Source: Acidobacteriota bacterium
Lineage (GTDB): Bacteria; Acidobacteriota; Terriglobia; Bryobacterales; Bryobacteraceae
Assembly: GCA_017307505.1 (NCBI GenBank)
Contig: JAFKEE010000028.1
Span: forward strand, 124,001-188,000
Length of the DNA: 64,000 bases
Direction: 5' to 3'
Numbering within the stretch: the stretch's first letter is position 1; each line of letters opens with the position of its first letter. The translations under genes and the position numbers were made by a program. Below, piece after piece: positions 56,240-63,685 of the stretch. The notes under the pieces were generated by a model, which was not told where the DNA came from, made no database searches, and saw only the letters and a program-made list of their open reading frames with translations.

Positions 56240-58504
56240 CTACTCGACCGGCGGCAGCACGCGCTGGATCAGGTCCAGCAAATTGGGTTCGTCCGTCAAA
56301 AACAGGGTCATCTTCACGGCTTGTACTTTGCACGCCTGGGCCAATTCCGGGTCGATGTTCAGCAGGTCTTTCTCCGTCGTCAGGAGCAACTGCGAGCGCA
56401 TCGCCAGCGGCTGAAGATCCTGTTCCGTGTAGTGATGGTGATCCGGAAACTCCCTGAAGAACGAGATAGTTATGCCAAGTTCCTGAAGAGTTCGCTTGAA
56501 GCTCTCCGGCTGGCCCAGGCCGCAGAAGGCGCCGACGGTGGTGCCCTCCGGGATAGCCGGCGCCTCGGCGCGGGCGTGGGCCAGGGAGATCGGGACCTGC
56601 CGGTTGTGGCGACGGATCTCGTCGATCAGCCCCTGGTAGGTGCGGCCGGGTTCGGTGCGGGTGAGGACCACCGCCTGGGCCCGGTCCAGGGCAGAGAACG
56701 GCTCGCGCAGTGTGCCCCGCGGAGGCAGCCCGTTGCGATAGGGGTCGATTGCATCAATGAGGACGATGTCCAGATTGCGCCGCATGCGCCAGTGCTGGAA
56801 CCCGTCGTCCAACACAATTACATCGAAGTTGTACAGTTTGGACAGCGCCCAGCGGGTGGCCTGCCGGTCCGCGCCGATGCCCAGCGCGGCGTGCCCGGCC
56901 CGCAGGATCAACTGGGCTTCCTCGCCTGTGCGTTCGACCGTGGCATGATCGCCCGGCAGGAGCGTGGTGACGGGTTCGGTGGTGGCTCGCTTATAGCCGC
57001 GGGTGAGTACCGCCGGACGGTGCCCAAGCTCCACCAGCCGTTCGCAAAGCCACAAAACGAAGGGGGTTTTGCCCGTTCCACCCATGGCCAGGTTGCCCAC
57101 GCTGAGGACCGGCTGCGGCGGAAGGTCCACGCGGAAGTTCTTCAGGCGGCGATCGACTGCGACTCCGGCTCGCCACAGCCAGCCCAATGGGTTGAGGCCC
57201 GCCGGCCGGATTACGGCGGCATCATAGGCATGGACCACGGCCTGGACGGCGCGCCCGGTGGCTCCACGGCGTTCGTCGGAAAGACGGCGGCCCAACTCGC
57301 CGATGGAGCGGTCGTACAGCAGGCGGCCGACGGCGACAGCCAGATCCGCCGGATCCTGGACGGTGACCACGGCGCCGGCGGCTCGGAAATCCGCGGCAAT
57401 CTCGGAGAAGTTCTCCATGTGCGGGCCGGTGACCACGGGCACACCGAAGGCAGCGGGCTCCAGGATGTTGTGGCCGCCGCGGTGGGGGAAGGTTCCGCCC
57501 ATGAAGACGACGTCGGCGACCCGGAACAACCCGCTTAATTCGCCAATGGTGTCCACCAGCAGGACCGGCGCCGGTTCCAGGTTCAGGGTAGAGCGCCGCT
57601 GGAACTGGATGCCGCGGGCCGTCAGTTTGGCGGCCGCCTCCTCGAACCGTTCCGGACGGCGGGGCACCAGGATGAGGAGCAGGCGCGGGAAGCGCTCCCT
57701 CAGTAATTCGAAACTGTCGAGGACAATGTCGTCTTCGTCGGGATCGCCCGGTTCGGCGGGCGGCATCGTGGAAGCCGCGATCCAGATTCGTTCGGGTTCG
57801 TTTTGTTTCAGCCAGTCGCGGACCACGGGAGCGATAGAGGTCGATTCCGGGTCAAAGTCATACTTGAGGTTTCCTGAGGCAATTGCATGAGGAGCGCCGA
57901 GTTGTTCGTAACGGCCACTGGCAATTGCGTCCTGGGCGAGGATGGCATCGGGCCAGCCAAGAGCGGCCTGGAAGAACCAGCGGAACCGCAGGTACTTGGG
58001 CAGCGCCTTGTCGGAGATCCGCCCGTTGACGACCAGCAGCCGCGCTCCAGTCCGGCACGTATCTCGATAGAGATTGGGCCAGATCTCGGTCTCCATGACG
58101 ATGACGACCGAGGGCTTCAACGCGCGCAGGACCCGGCGGACCGCAAAGCGGTAATCGATGGGGGCATAGAAAACTCCGTCGGCGAGCCCGGCGAGTTTCT
58201 GCTCCGCCATAGCTCGCCCGGCCAGGGTGGTGCAGGAAACGTAGATCGGGGCGAAGGGTAATTCCTGCTTGAGCCGTTGAAGCAACCCGACCGCTGTGAT
58301 GGCCTCGCCGACGGAAACGGCGTGCAACCAGATGGCTCCGGGCACCGTCCGGTGCAGGGAGTCCGGCAGGAAGCCGAAGCGCTCCATCACCTTGTTGGAA
58401 TAGGCGGCGTTCCGGTGGATGCGGAGCGCGAGATACAGTAGGAGAAATGGAAAGGCGAGGGCCTGTAGGGTCCAGTAGAGGAGATAAATGAGTTTGGCCC
58501 GCAA
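56240..58504 (-). CDS. WaaA-LpxK fusion: Kdo transferase joined to lipid A 4'-kinase
   Basis: A single ORF of 754 residues. Residues 1-430 are WaaA/KdtA (GT30): a hydrophobic anchor near the N terminus, the catalytic-base motif SVGEAI (E67), METEIWPN, SGNLKYD and GGTFPHRGGHNILEP. Residues about 435-754 are LpxK: P-loop GGTGKT at 475-480, DDGFQH, and a C-terminal FREFPDHHHYTEQDL block. The two are separate genes in most Gram-negative bacteria. WaaA adds Kdo to lipid IVA and LpxK phosphorylates the precursor at the 4' position, successive steps, so fusion is plausible. The LpxK part appears to lack its own membrane anchor. I start at TTG 58504; the site overlaps the divergent gene by 17 nt. Confidence 0.85.
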   Translation of the reverse strand: MRAKLIYLLYWTLQALAFPFLLLYLALRIHRNAAYSNKVMERFGFLPDSLHRTVPGAIWLHAVSVGEAITAVGLLQRLKQELPFAPIYVSCTTLAGRAMAEQKLAGLADGVFYAPIDYRFAVRRVLRALKPSVVIVMETEIWPNLYRDTCRTGARLLVVNGRISDKALPKYLRFRWFFQAALGWPDAILAQDAIASGRYEQLGAPHAIASGNLKYDFDPESTSIAPVVRDWLKQNEPERIWIAASTMPPAEPGDPDEDDIVLDSFELLRERFPRLLLILVPRRPERFEEAAAKLTARGIQFQRRSTLNLEPAPVLLVDTIGELSGLFRVADVVFMGGTFPHRGGHNILEPAAFGVPVVTGPHMENFSEIAADFRAAGAVVTVQDPADLAVAVGRLLYDRSIGELGRRLSDERRGATGRAVQAVVHAYDAAVIRPAGLNPLGWLWRAGVAVDRRLKNFRVDLPPQPVLSVGNLAMGGTGKTPFVLWLCERLVELGHRPAVLTRGYKRATTEPVTTLLPGDHATVERTGEEAQLILRAGHAALGIGADRQATRWALSKLYNFDVIVLDDGFQHWRMRRNLDIVLIDAIDPYRNGLPPRGTLREPFSALDRAQAVVLTRTEPGRTYQGLIDEIRRHNRQVPISLAHARAEAPAIPEGTTVGAFCGLGQPESFKRTLQELGITISFFREFPDHHHYTEQDLQPLAMRSQLLLTTEKDLLNIDPELAQACKVQAVKMTLFLTDEPNLLDLIQRVLPPVE

Positions 58505-59096
58505 ACCCCTGATTTTAGCCCTTTGTGGAGTCGCCGCGGCGGCTTTCCTGCTGGCACAGAGCACTTTTAAACATGGTCCGGCGTCGTCCTACCCGTCCGT
58601 GCAGACCATTGGGAAGCTGAAAATCGCCGCCGTGCGTTATGAGAGCGATACGGATACGAAGCAGGCGTTCGGCAAGGTGAACCCCAATGAGTATGGGGTT
58701 TTGCCAGTCCTGCTAATCTTCGAAAACACAGGCGAGCAGACACTCCTGCTGGACCGGATGAAGGTCGCCTACCAGTATCCCGGCAACGAAGTGCTGCCGA
58801 TGGCGGCCACCGACCTGCCTTATCTGATGGGGGTGAAGCGGCCCGGGTCCGGGCCGAAGTATCCGGTGCCGATCCCTCTGCCGAAGAAGAAGAATCCGCT
58901 GTCGGCGATTGAACTGCAGACGCGGGCGTTTGGGGCGAAGTCGATCATCAAAAACGATAGCGCGTCCGGATTCTTTTACTTCGAGACGCGCTATCGCAAG
59001 AGTGCGGTGATCTATATCACCGGCATCCGGGAAGCGATCACCAACAAAGAGGTGTTCTTCGCCGAAGTGCCGTTGGACGAGCCGACGCCGGAGTAA
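58488..59096 (+). CDS. exported protein of unknown function
   Basis: A 202-residue protein from ATG 58488, preceded by AGAGGAG. The signal peptide is KPLILALCGVAAAAFLLAQS. The mature part includes AAVRYESDTDTKQAFGKVNPNEYGVLPVLLIFENTGEQTLLLDRM, a beta-sandwich-like pattern, then a basic-proline stretch and a beta-rich end. No family is recognised. Its start overlaps the WaaA-LpxK start by 17 nt on the opposite strand, so both promoters must lie inside the other gene. Confidence 0.72.
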   Translation: MSLARKPLILALCGVAAAAFLLAQSTFKHGPASSYPSVQTIGKLKIAAVRYESDTDTKQAFGKVNPNEYGVLPVLLIFENTGEQTLLLDRMKVAYQYPGNEVLPMAATDLPYLMGVKRPGSGPKYPVPIPLPKKKNPLSAIELQTRAFGAKSIIKNDSASGFFYFETRYRKSAVIYITGIREAITNKEVFFAEVPLDEPTPE

Positions 59097-59098
59097 GC

Positions 59099-59917
59099 CT
59101 ACTTCTTGGCGGGCGTCGTCGCGGCCGGAGCCTTGGTGGCGGGGGCCTTGGTCGCTGGAGCCTTCGTGGCCGGAGTACCCGTGGCGGGCGCCTTGGTGGC
59201 CGGAGCTTTCGTCGCCGGGGCCTTGGTCGCGGGCCGGGCGGCAGGCGCGGCCGGGGCGAGCATCACGCCGCCGGGCGGCACGGGGCCGACGCGTTCAAAT
59301 GTGACCTTCGCGATCACGACGGGCGTCGCGGGCTTCTCGCCCATCTTCGGCACGCGCGTCACTTTGGTGACCACATCCTGGCCTTCCACTACCTGACCAA
59401 AGATGGTGTGCTTGCCATTCAGGTGCGGAGTAGGCGCATCGGTGATGAAGAACTGGCAGGAGCCCGTACCGAGACCGGCATTAGCCATCGCCAGGCGGCC
59501 GGGGATATCGAACTTCAGCGTGGGATGGAACTCATCCTTGATCACATCGGTTTCGCCCATTCCCGTGCCGGTGGGGTCACCGCCCTGGATCATGAAGCCG
59601 GGAATGACGCGATGAAACGTCAGGCCGTTGTAGAGGGGCCGGCGGACGCGGGCGCCTGTTTTCGGGTCGGTCCAGAGCTTGCGGCCCAGGGCGAGATCCA
59701 CGAAGTTCTTCACGGTGACCGGCGATTCGGTTTCGTACATCTTCATGACGACGGTGCCGAAGGGCTGCCCGCCCTGCGTGATCTGAATGGTGGTGTAGAG
59801 GCCATTTTCCCGCGCGGGCTTAGGGGCGGCGGGGGCTGCGGCGGTCGGGGCCGGAGTCTGTGCGGCAAGCGCGCCAGCCAGGGCCAAGGTCGAAAAAAGG
59901 GCTGAGAACATCCTCAT
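59099..59917 (-). CDS. exported cyclophilin-type peptidyl-prolyl isomerase with PATKA-repeat tail
   Basis: A 272-residue protein starting at ATG 59917 (ATG 59911 possible). A signal peptide (FSALFSTLALAGALAAQ) precedes a cyclophilin domain with FHRVIPGFMIQGGDPTGTG, GLGTGSCQFFIT and HTIFGQVVEGQDVV. These are the standard active-site blocks, so it should catalyse proline isomerisation in the periplasm. After about residue 225 the tail is a tandem of (A)PATKA units, nine or so, very rich in Ala, Pro, Thr and Lys. The repeat resembles basic, histone-like tails and might bind a polyanion or vary in length. Ends 2 nt from the convergent exported-protein gene. Confidence 0.88.
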   Translation of the reverse strand: MRMFSALFSTLALAGALAAQTPAPTAAAPAAPKPARENGLYTTIQITQGGQPFGTVVMKMYETESPVTVKNFVDLALGRKLWTDPKTGARVRRPLYNGLTFHRVIPGFMIQGGDPTGTGMGETDVIKDEFHPTLKFDIPGRLAMANAGLGTGSCQFFITDAPTPHLNGKHTIFGQVVEGQDVVTKVTRVPKMGEKPATPVVIAKVTFERVGPVPPGGVMLAPAAPAARPATKAPATKAPATKAPATGTPATKAPATKAPATKAPAATTPAKK

Positions 59918-60031
59918 ACTCCCATCGTACCAACGCGGTGCAAGGGGAATTGGCAGGTTCACGGGCGTTTTTCCAGTATTCATGGCGGCGTCACGCCGGA
60001 TTCAAACACAAAGGCTAGCTTGTCGGGGTAG

Positions 60032-61738
60032 ATGCAGCCTACACCCGTCTTTCAAAGCGCCCTGCGGCGGTTCGCTCCGGAACCGGTGGCCGGAGCGCTG
60101 GGCAAGCTACTTCAGCTCGAACGCCTGGAGGAGGTGGTTCGAGGTGTGCGCGCGCGGCAGAACGCGGGGGCGTTTCCAGAGGAGATGCTGCGCGCGCTGG
60201 GGGTGACCATCCGGGTGGAGCCCGCGGATCTGGCTCGCATTCCAACCACGGGTCCGCTGGTGGTGGTGGCGAATCATCCGTATGGCCTGATTGAGGGGGC
60301 GGTGCTGCAGGCGATGCTGGCCCGGGTGCGGCCCGATGCCCGGCTGCTGGCGAATTCGCTGCTGGGCATGGTGCCGGAACTGCGAGCGAGTCTGATTCTG
60401 GTGGATCCGTTTGGAGGAGCGGCGTGGGAGAATGCCCGGGGCATGCGCGAGGCGCGGCAGTGGCTGCGCGGAGGCGGCGCGCTGATCGTGTTTCCCGCCG
60501 GGGAGGTCTCGCATGCCGGTTGGGGGCAGCGGGCGATTGTGGACCCGCCCTGGAATGAGGGGGCGGTGCGGCTGGCGCGGCAGTGCGGGGCTCCGGTGGT
60601 GCCGGTCTACTTCGCGGGTTGCAACAGCGCGTTGTTCCAGATTGCGGGGCTGGTGCATCCGCGGTTGCGGACTGCCCTGTTGCCGCATGAGTTGTTGAAC
60701 AAGCGGGACCGGGAGATTGAGGCGCGAGTCGGCCACGCCGTGAGCAGTGAAGATCACTCGACGGCGGAGCTGCGGCGTCGGACCTACTGGCTGGCGGAGC
60801 GCAAACCGGAGAAGCCGATGGCCGTTCGGCGTATGCAACCGGTGGGCGCAGCGGTGCCCGCGGATTGGATGGAGCGGGAGTTGACCGCCCTGGCAGCGGA
60901 GCGCCTGCTGGCCAGCGCGGGCGCGTTCCGGGTGTATTGCGTTCAGGCCAGCGAAGTTCCCATGACGCTGCGCGAAGTGGGGCGGCTGCGCGAGGCGAGT
61001 TTCCGGGCCGCGGGGGAGGGCACGGGGCGGCCGTACGATCTGGATCGATTCGACTCCTGGTACGACCATCTGGTTCTCTGGCACGCGGAGAAGCGGCAGG
61101 TGGCGGGCGCTTACCGGTTGTGCGGGGCCGATGCCGGCAAGGAGCTCTACACTTCAACGCTGTTTCGATTCAGTGAAGCGTTCTTCCACCGTCTGGGTCC
61201 GGCGCTGGAGCTGGGGCGGTCGTTTGTTGCGCCGGAGTTTCAACGCGGTTTCCAACCGCTCCTGCTGTTGTGGAAGGCGATTGGACAGTATGTGGTGGCA
61301 CGCCCGCGGTACCGGTTCCTGTTCGGTCCGGTGAGTGTGAGTGCCGACTACTGTCCCGCGTCGCGGGGGCTACTGGCGCGATTCCTGGCGGACAACTGTT
61401 TCGACGGGCAGCTTTCGCAGTGGACGGCGGCGCGGTCGCCGTATCGCGGGAAGCCGTCGCCGGACTGGCCGCGGCCGGCCGGTGTCGACGACCTGGACCG
61501 CCTGATCCGCGAACTGGAGCCGGACGGCAAGGGAGTACCGGTGCTGGTGCGGCAGTACCTGAAGCTGGGCGGCAAGCTGTGCGGGTTCCACCTGGATCGC
61601 GGGTTTGGCGATTGCCTGGACGGGCTGATCGTAGTGGATCTGGAACGCTGCGAGCAGAAGCAGCTGGAGCGGTACCTGGGGCGGGCCGGAGCACGAGCGG
61701 TGGCAGAGCGTGCTCACTCCGTAGCGGGGGTGGTGTAA
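60032..61738 (+). CDS. bifunctional acyltransferase, OlsF-like (PlsC-type plus N-acyltransferase domain)
   Basis: A 568-residue protein. Residues about 60-240 are a PlsC/lysophospholipid acyltransferase domain with NHPYGLIEG (the HX4-type block as in OlsF) and VFPAGEVSHA. Residues about 285-560 are an OlsB-like N-acyltransferase domain (LREASFRAAGEG, FDSWYDHLVLW, LGRSFVAPEFQ). In Serratia and some Bacteroidetes the same two-domain protein, OlsF, makes ornithine lipids, with the C-terminal half adding the first acyl chain. Similar proteins may make other aminolipids. The domain order fits OlsF. It lies 7 nt before an orphan gene and needs no phosphate, which suits a phosphate-saving membrane lipid. 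Confidence 0.78.
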   Translation: MQPTPVFQSALRRFAPEPVAGALGKLLQLERLEEVVRGVRARQNAGAFPEEMLRALGVTIRVEPADLARIPTTGPLVVVANHPYGLIEGAVLQAMLARVRPDARLLANSLLGMVPELRASLILVDPFGGAAWENARGMREARQWLRGGGALIVFPAGEVSHAGWGQRAIVDPPWNEGAVRLARQCGAPVVPVYFAGCNSALFQIAGLVHPRLRTALLPHELLNKRDREIEARVGHAVSSEDHSTAELRRRTYWLAERKPEKPMAVRRMQPVGAAVPADWMERELTALAAERLLASAGAFRVYCVQASEVPMTLREVGRLREASFRAAGEGTGRPYDLDRFDSWYDHLVLWHAEKRQVAGAYRLCGADAGKELYTSTLFRFSEAFFHRLGPALELGRSFVAPEFQRGFQPLLLLWKAIGQYVVARPRYRFLFGPVSVSADYCPASRGLLARFLADNCFDGQLSQWTAARSPYRGKPSPDWPRPAGVDDLDRLIRELEPDGKGVPVLVRQYLKLGGKLCGFHLDRGFGDCLDGLIVVDLERCEQKQLERYLGRAGARAVAERAHSVAGVV

Positions 61739-61745
61739 TGGCGCC

Positions 61746-62642
61746 ATGGAACTCGTGCTTGAAGACCTGGCGCAACATGGCCTGTGGCTGATCGGGCCGG
61801 GTTCATCCCATTTCGATCAGTGGTTGGCGGAGATTCTGCATCTCGGGCAGGATCGCGGCCGTGACTGGCGGGATTCGTCGAGCAGGGGCATCGACTACGA
61901 GAGCGAGCGGCAGGGTTCCGCGATTCTGGTGAACGGGAGCGGGCGGGATATTGCCGAGATAGCGTTTCACTGGCGTTTTCAAAGGAAAGACTTGATTCAG
62001 TCCACGAGGATTGGGGGGCTGGGTATGGGGATGGTTCCCGGTCTGCTACTGCCCTTCGGGTTGGGAGAAACGGAGCTAGCCGGCCTTCGGGACAGGTTCT
62101 CGATCAAGGCCGGATCGAAACGATACGTCGTCGCGGGACGAATCCTGGGCGATAACTCTGATGTGGCGCCGGCTCCGACTTCGGGATGGATAGGGTCGGT
62201 GACCAGTGAGGGGCGCGTCGATAGGCATCCTATGGATTGGAGCGTGATCCGCTCCACGACGCTCAGCCTGGATGGTGTGTTCTTCGTGGACGGCGGGTTT
62301 GTTGGGCCCGACCAGGCCGGCCTCTGGGCCAAGACCACCGGTGCCGCTAGGATCCATACGGAGATGGCGCGGCTTGCGTTTGAGGGGCGGGCGCGTGGCG
62401 ACTCCGCGGAGATGATCTTCGCGCGGTTATCGGAGGCGACGAGCGCACCGGTAGACCCTTTGTCCCCACCGCCCCCTTCGTCACCACACATTCGGATCGG
62501 CTTCGAAGCGCCCGCCCGCCCCGAGTCTATCGAGGCGGCGCATAGGGTGGCCATGATGCGGCAATACTACGGCGACGAGGCGACCCTGGACCGTCTGGCG
62601 TCGTGGCATGGCACCGTCCTGCCTCATTTCCGGCGCCTTTGA
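61746..62642 (+). CDS. conserved protein of unknown function
   Basis: A 298-residue soluble protein without signal peptide. It begins LVLEDLAQHGLWLIGPGSSHFDQWLAEIL. The middle contains SLDGVFFVDGGFVGPDQAGLW and a proline-rich stretch (about 235-250, with VDPLSPPPPSSP) splits it from a short C-terminal region. I do not recognise the family. It follows the OlsF-like gene by 7 nt and precedes eda by 12 nt, so it is likely in a transcriptional unit with them, which gives no clear functional clue. Confidence 0.65.
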   Translation: MELVLEDLAQHGLWLIGPGSSHFDQWLAEILHLGQDRGRDWRDSSSRGIDYESERQGSAILVNGSGRDIAEIAFHWRFQRKDLIQSTRIGGLGMGMVPGLLLPFGLGETELAGLRDRFSIKAGSKRYVVAGRILGDNSDVAPAPTSGWIGSVTSEGRVDRHPMDWSVIRSTTLSLDGVFFVDGGFVGPDQAGLWAKTTGAARIHTEMARLAFEGRARGDSAEMIFARLSEATSAPVDPLSPPPPSSPHIRIGFEAPARPESIEAAHRVAMMRQYYGDEATLDRLASWHGTVLPHFRRL

Positions 62643-62654
62643 TACATTGAATAC

Positions 62655-63314
62655 ATGAAAAAAGAGAGTATCCTCTCCGCAATGCTAGAGATCGGCATCG
62701 TTCCGGTCGTTCGTACTCCTACCGCTGACAGCGCCTACAAGGCGATCGAGGCCATTTATCAGGGCGGAATCCGCGCGGCCGAAGTGACGATGACGGTGCC
62801 CGGCGCGGTGAAGGTGCTTGAGAAGCTGGCCGATGAATTCGGCGACAAGATGGTGCTGGGTGCGGGTACGGTGCTGGACCCCGAAACGGCACGCATCTGC
62901 ATGCTGGCCGGGGCGCAGTTCTTCGTGACGCCGGCATTGAACCTGAAGACGATCGAGATGGCTCAGCGCTATTCGCGGCCCATCTGTCCCGGCGCGCTGA
63001 CGCCGACCGAAGTGCTGGCTGCGTGGCAGGCCGGTGCGGATATCGTCAAGGTGTTCCCGTGCGACAACGTGGGTGGCGCGAAGTACATCAAGGCCCTGAA
63101 GGGACCGTTCCCGCAGATCGAAATGATTCCCACCGGCGGTGTGAGCCTGACGACGGCCGGCGATTTCCTGAAGGCGGGCGCCTGCGCCGTGGCTGTCGGC
63201 GGCGAATTGGTGGATGCGAAGACCATCAAGGCAGGGACGTACGAAGTGTTCACCGAGCGAGCGCAGCAGTTCCTGGAAGTGGTGGCGAAGGCGCGCGCGG
63301 AGATGGGGAAATAG
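62655..63314 (+). CDS. eda: KDPG/KHG aldolase
   Basis: A 219-residue class I aldolase that cleaves 2-keto-3-deoxy-6-phosphogluconate to pyruvate and glyceraldehyde 3-phosphate (and often 4-hydroxy-2-oxoglutarate). The Schiff-base lysine is K132 in DIVKVFP, one residue from the E. coli position; glutamate in EVTMTVPGA is the catalytic acid. The GAGTVLD and PTGGVSL blocks bind phosphate. It belongs to the Entner-Doudoroff or sugar-acid degradation route; no edd or sugar kinase is nearby. It is followed directly by the heptamer array. Confidence 0.93.
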   Translation: MKKESILSAMLEIGIVPVVRTPTADSAYKAIEAIYQGGIRAAEVTMTVPGAVKVLEKLADEFGDKMVLGAGTVLDPETARICMLAGAQFFVTPALNLKTIEMAQRYSRPICPGALTPTEVLAAWQAGADIVKVFPCDNVGGAKYIKALKGPFPQIEMIPTGGVSLTTAGDFLKAGACAVAVGGELVDAKTIKAGTYEVFTERAQQFLEVVAKARAEMGK

Positions 63315-63315
63315 C

Positions 63316-63343
63316 TTTCAGCGATCAGCCGTCAGCTTTCAGC
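63316..63343 (-). repeat. four inverted GCTGAnn heptamers after eda
   Basis: On the minus strand, GCTGAAA, GCTGACG, GCTGATC and GCTGAAA follow head to tail, starting 2 nt after the eda stop. They face the larger array at 63501-63591. Confidence 0.75.
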
Positions 63344-63403
63344 GCCCGGAGCATGGCCGGAGCTGGGTGCTGGCGGCTGTTGCTTTTTGGGGCATCCGCG
63401 GGC

Positions 63404-63439
63404 GGGGTCAGGGGACCCCGCGCGGACCTGGGGGTCCGC
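63404..63439. repeat. two tandem hairpins (REP-like)
   Basis: GGGGTC-AGGG-GACCCC (63404-63419) and GCGGACC-TGGG-GGTCCGC (63422-63439) stand next to each other between the two heptamer arrays. Each has a perfect stem and a 4-nt purine-rich loop. Confidence 0.7.
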
Positions 63440-63500
63440 CGTCCCGTTGATTGGGGCTTTCCAGTCGAGTCTGGGGCCTTGTCGGATTGTGGATGTCGGC

Positions 63501-63591
63501 GCTGACAGCTGATCGCTGATCGCTGAAAGCTGACAGCTGAGAGCTGATCACTGAAAGCTGACAGCTGACAGCTGATCGCTGAAAGCTCACA
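63501..63591 (+). repeat. thirteen tandem GCTGAnn heptamers
   Basis: Thirteen 7-bp units run head to tail: GCTGACA, GCTGATC (twice), GCTGAAA, GCTGACA, GCTGAGA, GCTGATC, ACTGAAA, GCTGACA (twice), GCTGATC, GCTGAAA, then GCTCACA. The variable last two bases are A or C mostly. The 371-nt gap 63315-63685 holds only this array, its inverted partner and the hairpins. Confidence 0.8.
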
Positions 63592-63685
63592 AGTTACTTC
63601 CGCAACCTTTTCGCTCTCCCCCCGCTCCGCCGCTGCACCATCCCGGATTGGTATGGTATTGTCTCCTCATCGACTGGGAGGTCCC

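Noticed and set aside
56240-58564. ATG 58564 as WaaA-LpxK start
   Set aside because: It would overlap the divergent gene by 77 nt and add a basic, unconserved stretch before the hydrophobic anchor.
63501-63591. CRISPR array
   Set aside because: The unit is 7 bp with no spacers and no cas genes are in the window.
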